From contig NZ_BMDR01000005.1 in assembly GCF_014635885.1 (NCBI RefSeq), positions 62,001 to 126,000 on the forward strand: a DNA stretch of 64,000 bases. Direction: 5' to 3'. The notes under the pieces were generated by a model. It had not been told where the DNA came from. It did no database searches and saw only the letters and a program-made list of their open reading frames with translations. The position numbers and the translations under genes were made by a program. The DNA is from Acinetobacter vivianii (GTDB taxonomy: Bacteria; Pseudomonadota; Gammaproteobacteria; Pseudomonadales; Moraxellaceae). Positions 45,819-54,547 of the stretch are shown one piece after another; position 1 is the first letter of the stretch; every line of letters starts with the position of its first letter.

Positions 45819-47107
45819 GTGATCTAAAACAAGGGATTTGGGCAAATTGGTCTGGTTTTCAAAAAGCCAAGCCGCAACATATTCTTCGACCTGCCCATAT
45901 TCAAGAACTACAGAACATTGTGCGAGAACATCAAAAAATACGGGTAGTGGGTGCAGGACATTCATTTACACCGTTGGTCTGTACCGATGCCACCTTATTG
46001 TCTCTGGATCGTATTGCAGGGATTGCATCGACTGATGTTGATCGATGTCAAAGTAGTATCTATGCAGGCACACGTTTATATGACTTAGACCAACACTTAA
46101 AACAGCAGCAAATTGACCAAGCCCTGATGAATCAGGGGGATATTGATCAGCAAAGTCTAGCAGGAGCGGTGTCTACAGGGACACATGGCACAGGGGCAGA
46201 TTTGCATTGTATTTCGGCCTATGTTGAAGCTTTTGAGTTACTGACAGCTTCAGGTGAAATCCTAAAATGCAGTCGTACTGAACATCCTGAAATTTTTGCA
46301 GCTGGGCGGGTGTCTTTGGGGAGTTTGGGGATATTGACTCAGATCACCATGCAAAATCGTCCGCGTTATAAATTAAAAGAACATATTGAACTTTGTCCTG
46401 TAGAGGACATGATGCAGCATATTCAGCAATGGAAGCATCAGCATCGGCATATTGAATGTTTTGTATTTTCCTATGAAAAGCAGTTGATGCTGAAAACTCT
46501 GGATGAGACGGATGAAGAGATTTTGCCACGGAAGGAGAATTTCCCTTCTGATGATACCTTACTGACTTTATGTTCTGAGCTAACCAAAAACTTTCCTTCA
46601 TTAAATCCGTATTTACAGAAGCTTTTGGGAATCTTTGTTAAACCGACGACCTATGTGGATTGGTCGAGCTCAATCTTCCCAACGCCTCGTAATACCAAGT
46701 TCAATGAAATGGAATATCAGATTCCTGTTGATCGTGGAATTGAATGTTTGGATGAAGTATTGCGTGCTTTAAGAGCCAATAAGGTTGCGACTTTTTTTCC
46801 GCTCGAATTTCGCTTTGTGAAGGGAGATGATATTTGGCTCAGTCCTTTTTATCAGCAGGATTCGATTTCGATCTCGGTGCATCAATACCATAAACAAGAT
46901 CCGCGTTTGATTTTTGATGTGGTTGAACCGATCTTGCAGAAATATCAGGGTCGTCCGCATTGGGGTAAAATGCATCATATGACCACGACCCAGCTTCGTG
47001 CTTTATATCCAAAGTGGGATGATTTTATGGCTTTACGTCAGCAGCTTGACCCAGAAGCTAAGTTTTTAAATCCCTATCTGGAAAAGTTGTTTTTAGATGA
47101 GTTTTAA
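45815..47107 (+). CDS. FAD-linked D-arabinono-1,4-lactone oxidase-like protein
   Basis: The 430-residue protein has an N-terminal FAD_binding_4 domain (about 20-150: IRVVGAGHSFTPLVCTDATLLSLDR, ALMNQGDIDQQSLAGAVSTGTHGTG). The C-terminal ALO-type domain (about 240-428) ends HWGKMHHMTTTQLRALYPKWDDFMALRQQLDPEAKFLNPYL, a signature of aldonolactone/alditol oxidases. The His of GAGHSFTP may carry covalent FAD as in that family. It starts within the ceramidase stop codon (ATGA), so the products are likely made together and may act in one pathway. Confidence 0.88.
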   Translation: MSDLKQGIWANWSGFQKAKPQHILRPAHIQELQNIVREHQKIRVVGAGHSFTPLVCTDATLLSLDRIAGIASTDVDRCQSSIYAGTRLYDLDQHLKQQQIDQALMNQGDIDQQSLAGAVSTGTHGTGADLHCISAYVEAFELLTASGEILKCSRTEHPEIFAAGRVSLGSLGILTQITMQNRPRYKLKEHIELCPVEDMMQHIQQWKHQHRHIECFVFSYEKQLMLKTLDETDEEILPRKENFPSDDTLLTLCSELTKNFPSLNPYLQKLLGIFVKPTTYVDWSSSIFPTPRNTKFNEMEYQIPVDRGIECLDEVLRALRANKVATFFPLEFRFVKGDDIWLSPFYQQDSISISVHQYHKQDPRLIFDVVEPILQKYQGRPHWGKMHHMTTTQLRALYPKWDDFMALRQQLDPEAKFLNPYLEKLFLDEF

Positions 47108-47157
47108 CTTGGGTTTGATTTAAATGTTTATTTAATTTATTGAAAAAAATTAACTTA

Positions 47158-47240
47158 ACGGAGTCTTGCCGAGTTTTTATCCATTTTAGGATAAGCCTGC
47201 GGCTCGCCTTACTTTGGTTTCGCCCTGAGAAGCGTACCAA
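47158..47240. repeat. Dispersed repeat, copy 2, inside an operon
   Basis: This degenerate copy of the element at 42658-42735 shares ATCC-ATTTTAGGAT, GCCTGCGGCTCG and TTACTTTGG and ends near GTACCAAA. It lies between the oxidase and the PLP-enzyme gene, which are otherwise contiguous on the same strand. It lengthens the spacer to 173 bp and may change their mRNA. Confidence 0.5.
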
Positions 47241-47280
47241 ATTGTATGTAAATTTTCTTGGATTGAAAAAAGGTATCGCC

Positions 47281-48444
47281 ATGTTGGATCATTATTTTAA
47301 GCAACTCAATCTCGACCTGAAAAAACAGGGGATTGCTACACCGCAACTGATCGTCGATGAAGCGGCTTTAAAACAAAATATCCAGCATGTTCAAATTCGT
47401 CTTGCTCATGCCAAACACTTAAAAGCACGCTTGGTAGTAAAGTCTTTAGCCAGTCTAGATTTACTCAAGGTGTTATCTGAACAGATCAATACACAACGCT
47501 TTATGGTGTTCCATCAACCGCATATTATTTCAATCTTAGAAAATTTTGCCGAAGCTGATATCCTGTTAGGCAAACCGATGCCTGCCCAAGCGGTTCGTCA
47601 ATTTTTTGAACAGCATGCAGAATGGTCAAATGCCAATATTCAGTGGTTGATTGATACCAAACAACGCTTACAGCAATATCTTGAGATTGCTCAGCTTTAT
47701 TCTCTGTGTCTGCATGTGAATATTGAGATTGATGTTGGTTTACATCGTGGTGGGGTGCAATCGACAGCACAATTGGCTGAAATATTAAAGCTGATTCAAC
47801 AATATCCGCAGTATTTAAAACTTTCTGGTTTGATGGGCTATGATGCGCATGTCAGTAAAATTCCTGCCATCATTAAAAAACCTGAACTGGCTTATCAAAG
47901 TTCGCAACAGACCTATGCCACTTACCAAAAGTTAATCCAAAATCATTTTCCGATGCTCTGGAATGATGAGCTTTGTTTTAATGGCGGCGGCAGTCCGACC
48001 TTTAGCTTTCATACCACTCAAAGTGTCTGCAATGATTTGTCTTTTGGTTCAATGTTGCTCAAACCGAGTGATTTTGACAGCGATTTTTTACAAGCCTTAC
48101 AACCTGCCTTATGGATTGCAGCACCTGTGTTAAAAGTCCTGCCATTTACCAAGCTTCCTTCGATGTCTTTATTGGATAAATTGCCACATAAATGCAAAGC
48201 GTTGTTTATTTATGGCGGCTATTGGCTGGCTGATTATGTCTATCCTGCTCAAGCGCATACGCATGCGTTGTATGGGCGTAGCAGTAATCAGGAGTTGGTC
48301 AATGTGCCGAGGAATTGTTATATTCAGGTCGATGATTTTGTGTTTTTAAGACCGACGCAGAGTGAAGCGATTATATCTCAGTTTTCCAAGCTAAAGCTGT
48401 ATAGCAAACATGCTTTTGAGACATGGCAAACTTTTAGTGAGTAA
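47281..48444 (+). CDS. PLP enzyme of the alanine racemase/D-threonine aldolase-like fold
   Basis: The 387-residue protein of the DSD1/amino-acid deaminase-aldolase group has an N-terminal TIM-barrel. The presumed PLP lysine is in KARLVVKSLASLDLL (about residue 50). Also present are LHVNIEIDVGLHRGGVQS and the phosphate-binding glycine-rich CFNGGGSPTFSFHT. The C-terminal barrel includes DDFVFLRPTQSEA. The ATG at 47281 has AAAGG 7 bp upstream; a longer frame from 47140 would run through the dispersed repeat and is rejected. The exact reaction, on D-amino acids or threo-hydroxy amino acids, cannot be told from sequence. Confidence 0.85.
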   Translation: MLDHYFKQLNLDLKKQGIATPQLIVDEAALKQNIQHVQIRLAHAKHLKARLVVKSLASLDLLKVLSEQINTQRFMVFHQPHIISILENFAEADILLGKPMPAQAVRQFFEQHAEWSNANIQWLIDTKQRLQQYLEIAQLYSLCLHVNIEIDVGLHRGGVQSTAQLAEILKLIQQYPQYLKLSGLMGYDAHVSKIPAIIKKPELAYQSSQQTYATYQKLIQNHFPMLWNDELCFNGGGSPTFSFHTTQSVCNDLSFGSMLLKPSDFDSDFLQALQPALWIAAPVLKVLPFTKLPSMSLLDKLPHKCKALFIYGGYWLADYVYPAQAHTHALYGRSSNQELVNVPRNCYIQVDDFVFLRPTQSEAIISQFSKLKLYSKHAFETWQTFSE

Positions 48445-48496
48445 TCTAGCTTTGTGCTGCGATATTCGACCAAAAGTTTGCTAGAGCGTGAGCGTC

Positions 48497-48862
48497 TTAA
48501 AATAAATCTGTTAAATGACAGCTTTTGGCTTCAGTCAGATTTTCAATCGAATCCACCAGTAAAATATTGGTGTCATTTTCACTTTTATAAGCGGCAATGA
48601 CTTCTGCATAAATCGGTTGTTTAAGTTTTTTGGCTTTTGACAGGAAATTGGAGATGACTTTTTCATTTGTCCAATCAGCATCTTTGAGAACATATTCATT
48701 TGCTGCAATATCACAACGCGTCAAAATGGCTTTTTTATCTTTTATGCTTAAGGTGCCAATAAAAATATCCATACTTTCTTTGGGATCAGTCGAATTGGCA
48801 AAAGCTGCTACAGGCAGGAATAGGCTCAATATAAACAAAAAGCTAAGTGATGTTTTTTTCAT
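48497..48862 (-). CDS. Small secreted protein of unknown function
   Basis: The 121-residue protein has a clear signal peptide (MKKTSLSFLFILSLFLPVAAFA|NST, about 22 residues). The mature part is small and helical with two Cys (about residues 50 and 115) that could form a disulfide. No family is recognised. It is a single gene, convergent with the PLP-enzyme gene. Confidence 0.7.
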   Translation of the reverse strand: MKKTSLSFLFILSLFLPVAAFANSTDPKESMDIFIGTLSIKDKKAILTRCDIAANEYVLKDADWTNEKVISNFLSKAKKLKQPIYAEVIAAYKSENDTNILLVDSIENLTEAKSCHLTDLF

Positions 48863-48951
48863 TGGTTTTTCCTAGAGATCAAATGGGTTATAAGAATAAT
48901 GCTGCTGAGATTCTAATCTAATCCGTGTATTTGATACTAGGAGATAGCCAG

Positions 48952-48982
48952 GTAGGAACAAGACTTAAAGCACTGTTCCTAC
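48952..48982. repeat. Inverted repeat after the FadL-family gene
   Basis: GTAGGAACA (48952-48960) and TGTTCCTAC (48974-48982) form a 9-bp stem 18 bp beyond the stop of the porin gene. There is no T-run, so it is more likely an mRNA-end or recombination hairpin than an intrinsic terminator. Confidence 0.45.
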
Positions 48983-48999
48983 TCGGATGAATTTACTGT

Positions 49000-50241
49000 C
49001 TAAAAGCGATAACCAATTTTCAAACCATAACCGATCGCACTGTTATCTTTAAAGTCGGCTTGTTCAGCAATCGGTTTTATGCCGGCCACAGGAATGTAAT
49101 AAGTGCCATCTTCGGCAACGACATCACCGAGCCAGAAGTACTTGATCCCGCCCGCAATAAAGTAGTTGGGTGCTGGATTAAATTGAACACCTATACCTAA
49201 GCCCCATGATCCTTGCGTTGGATTCAGAGTGGAGGCAGGATCGCCTGTGCCAGAGTCCCAACTCACTTCCGTAGATGCACTCCATTTTTCGCTAAACTGA
49301 TGTCCAATACCCACATTCGCCATCCACTGATCTTTTTGATAGCTGTCCAAATCAAAACCACCTGTGTATGTACCTTCACTGATTAGGCCTGTCAGATATT
49401 CTGTCACTGCGCCAAACTGGGTTGGGCGAATATGGAAATCTTTCCAGTTGACCCAGCGGACATTGGCATAGGCGAGCGTGTCTTTATACACACCTGTTTG
49501 AAAATCAAGACTCACCGATTGTGGCGTACTGATTTTGGTTTTACTTGGTGTTGTCACTTCTAAAGGCTGACCAAACATGGTTTCGGTAACTTGCATGTCG
49601 TGGTCGATCTTGGAACGATAGGTGACTGCGGCTTTTAAGGCAATATCTGGGATTTGATAACTCAGACCCGCCAGCCAGCCGACAGCATGATCCTGTTTAA
49701 ACTTGGCATCATAACCATTAAAGGCTTCGCTATAAGAATTCCCCCGCAGTGCCACATCGCCTTTGACGGATTGATAAACAGCACCACCATACAGTTGAAA
49801 ATTGCTAAATGGACTAACCCCAAAAATCATACTGATGCTTTCGGTGTCGACATTGACTGAGGTACCTTGTTGGGTAAATTCATTGTCCGAAAAGGTATTA
49901 TTGGACTGCATCGGATAAGTAATGTCCGCACCAAAAGGCTGGTCATAGAGCAGACCAAAGCTGATTCGGTCGGTGAGTTGTAGCTTGAGCGCGGCAGCAT
50001 AATATTGAAAACTATTGCCCATATTGCCTGAGTTCAGATTCTGCGGATCATTGACCAGTTCTGGGCGATTACGGATTTTCCCTGAAATATCTGGATCTAC
50101 CGCGGTCGCACTCACTTCAACATAATTGCCATTTTCCAGAAAAGCTAGAATGGATTGGCCTGATTGATCCAGTGCAGCAGCATGGTTCGCTGTACTGGCA
50201 AAAAGGGCACACAGGCCGATTAAAATTGGATTGCGTTTCAT
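49000..50241 (-). CDS. FadL/OmpP1-family outer-membrane transport protein
   Basis: The 413-residue outer-membrane beta-barrel has a signal peptide (cleaved near NHAAA|LDQ) and FadL hallmarks. These are a periplasmic-start N-terminus with SGQSILAF, a NPA-like early segment (RPELVNDPQNLNSGNMGNSF), an even rhythm of beta strands, LYDQPFGADITYP and the C-terminal GYGLKIGYRF ending in Phe. FadL proteins bring hydrophobic molecules such as long-chain fatty acids across the outer membrane. The ATG at 50241 has AAGGA 8 bp upstream. The nearby ceramidase-like cluster makes a lipid substrate attractive, but no link is shown. Confidence 0.88.
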   Translation of the reverse strand: MKRNPILIGLCALFASTANHAAALDQSGQSILAFLENGNYVEVSATAVDPDISGKIRNRPELVNDPQNLNSGNMGNSFQYYAAALKLQLTDRISFGLLYDQPFGADITYPMQSNNTFSDNEFTQQGTSVNVDTESISMIFGVSPFSNFQLYGGAVYQSVKGDVALRGNSYSEAFNGYDAKFKQDHAVGWLAGLSYQIPDIALKAAVTYRSKIDHDMQVTETMFGQPLEVTTPSKTKISTPQSVSLDFQTGVYKDTLAYANVRWVNWKDFHIRPTQFGAVTEYLTGLISEGTYTGGFDLDSYQKDQWMANVGIGHQFSEKWSASTEVSWDSGTGDPASTLNPTQGSWGLGIGVQFNPAPNYFIAGGIKYFWLGDVVAEDGTYYIPVAGIKPIAEQADFKDNSAIGYGLKIGYRF

Positions 50242-50455
50242 ATTGATCATCCTTGGAAAACCGTGTCTTATTTTTAGCGCTGATATTTTTATTAACGGTC
50301 ATTTTTTCTATTAGCAGTAAATTGATTTCACTCAATATTTAAAATAGAAAATCAATGTCCATGCAGGTAGTGAAGCATCTTTTCAAGGCATGGAATAGGG
50401 TTGTAAATGTTCAGGATGGGGGGATTAACGGTCAAAAGGTTTTGATCTAGACAAG

Positions 50456-50487
50456 AAAAAACCTTGTGATAAGGCACAAGGTTTTTT
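50456..50487. terminator. Bidirectional terminator downstream of uspA
   Basis: The perfect 13-bp stem AAAAAACCTTGTG (50456-50468)/CACAAGGTTTTTT (50475-50487) lies 15 bp beyond the stop of the leftward stress-protein gene. Confidence 0.92.
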
Positions 50488-50502
50488 GGGAAAACTTACA
50501 GA

Positions 50503-50943
50503 TTATTGTTTGATGATCAGCACTGGAATATGCGATTCAGTCAAAACGGCACGGGCTACGCTTCCTAGCAATAGGCGTTTCACGCCAGTACGTCCATGTG
50601 AACCCATCACAATTAAATCTGCACCGACTTCATCGGCAACGAAAAGAATGCCTTCACTGGCTGAACCATGATGAATTTTGGTGTTAACCTCAATACCATC
50701 CCGGACAAAAGATTGGGAAATATCCTGTAGTTGGGTTTTTGCATGCGCTTCGGCCTGCATAAAATAATCGGTAACCGCAGGTGCAAATTGATAAAAATCA
50801 ACACCAACAAAAGGATCAACCACAACCACACTGAGGATGGTTACCTTTGCTCCTGATAATTTTGCTAAAGAAAGTGCATGCTCAACCGCTGCATAGGAAA
50901 TTGGAGAATCATCAACAGGTACTAATATATTTTGATATGACAT
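50503..50943 (-). CDS. Universal stress protein, UspA family
   Basis: The 146-residue single Usp domain has MSYQNILVPVDDSPISYAAVEHAL at the start and the ATP-binding motif GADLIVMGSHGRTGVKRLLLGSVARAVL at the end (G-x2-G-x9-GS pattern). Proteins of this type bind ATP and help in stress survival. It is a monocistronic gene with its own terminator. UspA in Acinetobacter is linked to resistance to oxidative and acid stress in published work, but which paralogue this is cannot be told. Confidence 0.93.
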   Translation of the reverse strand: MSYQNILVPVDDSPISYAAVEHALSLAKLSGAKVTILSVVVVDPFVGVDFYQFAPAVTDYFMQAEAHAKTQLQDISQSFVRDGIEVNTKIHHGSASEGILFVADEVGADLIVMGSHGRTGVKRLLLGSVARAVLTESHIPVLIIKQ

Positions 50944-51189
50944 CTTATATTACTCCTTTATGGTTATAAAAAATGAAAGCATAAGATGTTGATAACATAT
51001 TGAGTCTAGGTGAGCAAATCAGCATCGTTTGAAAAGTGATGATAAAACTGAAAATAATCTAGAAAAACAGGGGATTCCCCCGCAAAATAGAGCGATAAGA
51101 AAATCACTGTATTTTTGTAATTCAGCTTAAGATGAACTTGAGATTCAACGAGAAAATTTGAGCGTTATTTAAATGAATAAGGAAGTGTT

Positions 51190-51480
51190 GTGTTACTGAG
51201 TCTAGATGCTTTTAAGCAAAAAAAATTTGACCAGATGGCAGCCAAAATCATGGCTGATCCAGACATGTATCTGGATTTTGATTCGGTTTCAGATTTTTAT
51301 AAAGCGGCATGGTTAGATGAGTTTCCGCAAGGCACGATATGGTCAGCCACTGGACTGGATGATGGTGCTGAGCAATTTTATGCGGTGATTGAATATGGAG
51401 ATCACTATTTGTATATCAGCCGAACAGAACGCGTTACGGTCAAATTAGGCATGCGTCATCATTACAATAAAAATAACTAA
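51190..51480 (+). CDS. Small conserved-looking protein of unknown function
   Basis: The 96-residue protein starts from GTG with AAGGAAG just upstream. The sequence is acidic and soluble (MAAKIMADPDMYLDFDSVSDFY, then EFPQGTIWSATGLDDGAEQFYAVIEYGDHYLYISRTERV). There is no signal or membrane segment. No family was recognised. Codon use is like that of its neighbours, and the start and composition are those of a real gene. Confidence 0.7.
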   Translation: MLLSLDAFKQKKFDQMAAKIMADPDMYLDFDSVSDFYKAAWLDEFPQGTIWSATGLDDGAEQFYAVIEYGDHYLYISRTERVTVKLGMRHHYNKNN

Positions 51481-51587
51481 TCCGAGCAGTCATCCATTTT
51501 TGCCTGATCAGATTTTGAGATGTAAATGCGAATGCTATACTTTTGCGCAATGATGAAATCCTAATAAAACGAAATGGAAATTTAAAA

Positions 51588-52079
51588 ATGGCACATCAAT
51601 TTACGGTGAGTGAAACAATTCATGGTGTTTCAATTGAGGACTTTTCACGACTGGTGGCGGATACTTCATTGCATGAAGCAGTGTGCAAACGTATTCCTGG
51701 GGAAAATCTGGAAATTATTGAATCTGCGGTCAATGGTGATATTTATACCTTACGCCGTGAATACAATCTGGATGTGAATATTCCAGATGTGGCAAAAAAA
51801 TTATTAAAAAATGCATTCCGCTTAAAACGTTCTGACATCACACATTTGAAAAACTTAACCTCTACGGTTGAGTTGGGGGCGAACTTGCCTTTGGAAGCGA
51901 AAGGTGAGCGTAGCGTGACAGGCGATAGCGAAAAAGTGAATATCTCTTTAACGTGGACGGTTAAAGTGAAAGTGCCGTTGATTGGCGGTATGTTAGAGAA
52001 ACATGCTGAAGGTGAAATCCGTAAATTCAGCAATCTTGAAATCGAAATTGTTGCAGATGAATTAAAGAAACATCTCTAA
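51588..52079 (+). CDS. DUF2505 domain protein
   Basis: The 163-residue protein has a START/SRPBCC-like fold suggested by its pattern: N-terminal FTVSETIHGVSIEDFSRLVADTSLHEAVCKRIPGENLEI, VNISLTWTVKVKVPLIGGMLEKHAEGEI, and the C-terminal helix FSNLEIEIVADELKKHL. DUF2505 proteins are thought to bind hydrophobic ligands; no function is established. The ATG at 51588 fits the family start; an upstream start at 51543 in the same frame adds an atypical extension. A terminator follows. Confidence 0.85.
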   Translation: MAHQFTVSETIHGVSIEDFSRLVADTSLHEAVCKRIPGENLEIIESAVNGDIYTLRREYNLDVNIPDVAKKLLKNAFRLKRSDITHLKNLTSTVELGANLPLEAKGERSVTGDSEKVNISLTWTVKVKVPLIGGMLEKHAEGEIRKFSNLEIEIVADELKKHL

Positions 52080-52100
52080 TTTCTAATTTTCAATGCATAG

Positions 52101-52130
52101 AAAACTCTCCATTTGGGGAGTTTTTTGTTT
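52101..52130. terminator. Terminator between DUF2505 gene and small membrane protein
   Basis: A 10-bp stem (52101-52110 with 52115-52124, one G-T pair) with loop ATTT is followed by a T-run. It is flanked by convergent genes and can serve both. Confidence 0.88.
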
Positions 52131-52334
52131 TTAGAAACGTAAGAAATAGGGAAGGATTGAAAGAATTATTCCAATAATGCTGATCATCGCCGTGCTATCA
52201 ATAAAATAGGTAAACAGCATTAAGACCAAGCCACAGACCAACGGCACCGTCATTTTCTGTTTTTTTCCATACAGGAAATAGCCTAAGCCAATCGAGCTAA
52301 AGATGACACTTAGAAATAGTTGAGTCGCATTCAT
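52131..52334 (-). CDS. Small inner-membrane protein of unknown function
   Basis: The 67-residue protein has three hydrophobic stretches (about 6-22, 27-44 and 48-64) with the short basic loop YGKKQKM between the first two. Proteins of this length and motif (SSIGLGYFLYGKKQK) are widespread in gammaproteobacteria, sometimes labelled amino-acid transport protein without experimental basis. It is convergent with the DUF2505 gene. Confidence 0.7.
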   Translation of the reverse strand: MNATQLFLSVIFSSIGLGYFLYGKKQKMTVPLVCGLVLMLFTYFIDSTAMISIIGIILSILPYFLRF

Positions 52335-52466
52335 TGAGGGTTGTCATCGTTATTTTTTTCGCAAATATATTATGACAATATTCTTAAATGAAAATTATGG
52401 TAACTCGATAAAATATCCAATACGATATTCTTCACTATTTGGTCAAAACAATTATAAGGGCGTGGG

Positions 52467-52949
52467 ATGAGTGTAATTCTACCTGTAGCACAACGTGGTG
52501 AAGAAATTTTAAAAATTAAAGCGGCGGCAGTCGCGAACGGGGAATTCAACAGTGAATGGTTATTGCAACTGGCATCTGCCATGCATGCGACCATGCTTGA
52601 GCGCAATGGCGTCGGGATTGCAGCGCCACAAGTCTATATTTCAAAGCGTTTAATTATTGTGGCTTCTCGGCCGAATCCACGTTATCCCGATGCACCTGAA
52701 ATGGATGCGGTGGTGATGGTCAATCCTGAGATTTTAGAATTTTCTCAAACCACCTGTTTGGGTGAGGAAGGCTGTCTCAGTGTGCCAAATGAACGTGGAC
52801 AAGTTGAACGCGCGCAAGCAATTAAAGTCCGTTATTACACCTTACAGGGTGAAGTCATTGAAACCACTTTTGAAGGCTTTCCTGCACGCATTGTTCAGCA
52901 TGAAGTCGATCATCTGGATGGGATTCTATTTGTTGAACGATTGAATTAA
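52467..52949 (+). CDS. def: Peptide deformylase
   Basis: The 160-residue metalloenzyme removes the formyl group from nascent proteins. The three Def motifs are present: GVGIAAPQ, EEGCLS (metal-ligand Cys) and QHEVDHLDG (HExxH with both His ligands and catalytic Glu). This is probably a second, type-1B-like copy: it is not next to fmt, and it carries an insert PNPRYPDAPEMDA after the first motif. Confidence 0.94.
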   Translation: MSVILPVAQRGEEILKIKAAAVANGEFNSEWLLQLASAMHATMLERNGVGIAAPQVYISKRLIIVASRPNPRYPDAPEMDAVVMVNPEILEFSQTTCLGEEGCLSVPNERGQVERAQAIKVRYYTLQGEVIETTFEGFPARIVQHEVDHLDGILFVERLN

Positions 52950-52956
52950 TTTCTCT

Positions 52957-52977
52957 AACCAATGACAAATTGGTTTT
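52957..52977 (+). terminator. Weak hairpin after def
   Basis: AACCAAT (52957-52963) pairs with ATTGGTT (52969-52975), followed by only a few T residues. It is a possible weak terminator. Confidence 0.4.
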
Positions 52978-53090
52978 AATTCCAGTCTTGTATCGTGCTC
53001 TTAAATCATTACAAAAGCTATAATTTTTATATGATCGGTACTCTGTACTATAGATTTATCTGAATAAAACTTGAAAAGCTTAAAGGCTAG

Positions 53091-54374
53091 ATGACCATGA
53101 AAACTCCTCTTCCTGATTATTTGGCACATGTGATCGATGCCTGTGATACTGATAACAGAGGAAATCTCGCCGATTATATTCCTGAGTTAGCCAATGCCAA
53201 TCCCAACCGACTGGCGCTGGCATTGTCTACTGTTGATGGTGAAATCTATTCTGTTGGCGATGATGAAATTGAATTCACCATTCAGTCAATGTCTAAACCA
53301 TTCACGTATGCCTATGTGCTTCAACAGCTTGGCATTGATGCGGTATTAGAAAAAGTCGGCGTTGAACCTTCGGGTGAGGCCTTTAATGAAATTTCATTGG
53401 GGAAAGATCGCCGTCCTAAAAATCCGATGATTAATTCGGGTGCCATCACTACACATTCTTTGATCCCACCAAAAGAAGATGTATCTGGCGCAGAAATTTT
53501 ACGTCAGTTTATGAGTGAGCTGGCTGGACGTGAACTGCAATTTGATGATGCGGTATATGAATCTGAGGTGAAAACCGCTTACCGTAATCTCTCGATTGGT
53601 TATATGTTGCGAACCGTAGGGATTTTAGAGTCCAATCCTGTTGATATTGTGAATGGTTATATTCGCCAGTGTGCGATCTTGGTGACGGTTAAAGATCTGG
53701 TACGGATGGGAAGTGTTTTTGCCAATGGCGGGGTCGATCCTAAAACTGGAAAACGCTTATTGAATCGTGCGGTGGTACGTCAAGTCCTGAGCGTGATGAT
53801 GAGCTGTGGTATGTACGATGCAGCGGGGGACTGGCTCACAACAGTGGGCATTCCTGCTAAAAGTGGAGTTGCTGGTGGAATCTTGGGGGTGTTGCCGGGT
53901 CAGGTCAGCATAGCGGCTTTTTCTCCTCGACTCGATGAACATGGCAATAGTGTACGTGGCATCGATATCATGGAAAGACTCTCTCGTGACATGGGCTTGC
54001 ATTTGATGGAAGGCACACCTTCCGCACAAACGATTGTGCAGAGTCATTATCGAACTGGTAAAGATGCATCTTTGAGTGTGTATGTGCTTCGTGGTGTTTT
54101 GAAATTTACTGAAGCGGAAATGTTGTTACGGACATTGCAATGTGAGCCAGACGATAACAGTAGTATCGTGATTGATTTGTCCCAGATTTCCCTGATTCAT
54201 GATGTCGGAAAACGTATGTTTTTAGAAGGGATTGATCGCTTGATTGATGATGGTCATAGTTTGCTGTTGGTTGATCCTGAGCAGCGTTTGGATAACGCGC
54301 GAACGCATAAAGATCGCGTGTTGCATGTTTATCAGAATCTTGAAGATTTAATTGAGAAGCATAAAGAGTTGTAA
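53091..54374 (+). CDS. glsA: Glutaminase with C-terminal STAS domain
   Basis: The 427-residue protein has a serine-dependent beta-lactamase-fold glutaminase domain (about 10-305), with catalytic Ser-x-x-Lys in TIQSMSKPFTY, then NPMINSGAI, TAYRNLSIGYML and PAKSGVAGGILGVLPGQ. A STAS domain (about 330-420: DDNSSIVIDLSQISLIHDVGKRMFLEGIDRLIDDGHSLLLVD) is fused at the C-terminus. It turns glutamine into glutamate and ammonia. The STAS part is usually in anti-sigma antagonists and sulfate transporters and may regulate the enzyme. A second ATG at 53097 fits the Shine-Dalgarno spacing slightly better. Confidence 0.93.
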   Translation: MTMKTPLPDYLAHVIDACDTDNRGNLADYIPELANANPNRLALALSTVDGEIYSVGDDEIEFTIQSMSKPFTYAYVLQQLGIDAVLEKVGVEPSGEAFNEISLGKDRRPKNPMINSGAITTHSLIPPKEDVSGAEILRQFMSELAGRELQFDDAVYESEVKTAYRNLSIGYMLRTVGILESNPVDIVNGYIRQCAILVTVKDLVRMGSVFANGGVDPKTGKRLLNRAVVRQVLSVMMSCGMYDAAGDWLTTVGIPAKSGVAGGILGVLPGQVSIAAFSPRLDEHGNSVRGIDIMERLSRDMGLHLMEGTPSAQTIVQSHYRTGKDASLSVYVLRGVLKFTEAEMLLRTLQCEPDDNSSIVIDLSQISLIHDVGKRMFLEGIDRLIDDGHSLLLVDPEQRLDNARTHKDRVLHVYQNLEDLIEKHKEL

Positions 54375-54547
54375 GTGCAAAGAGACTATATTGAAATGAT
54401 GTAGGTTCTAAATTAGTGCGATGTTTTTCTGATGTGAGGTTGAAACATCGTATTAAATAATATCGTTGGATGAATTGTCGTTTGTGGGGCGTATTTACTT
54501 CGAATTTTATTTATACTGAGCCGATTAGTTTTTGAAGAATATCTAGA

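Noticed and set aside
47140..47280. N-terminal extension of the PLP enzyme
   Set aside because: The extension translates the dispersed repeat and precedes a well-spaced AAAGG and ATG at 47281.
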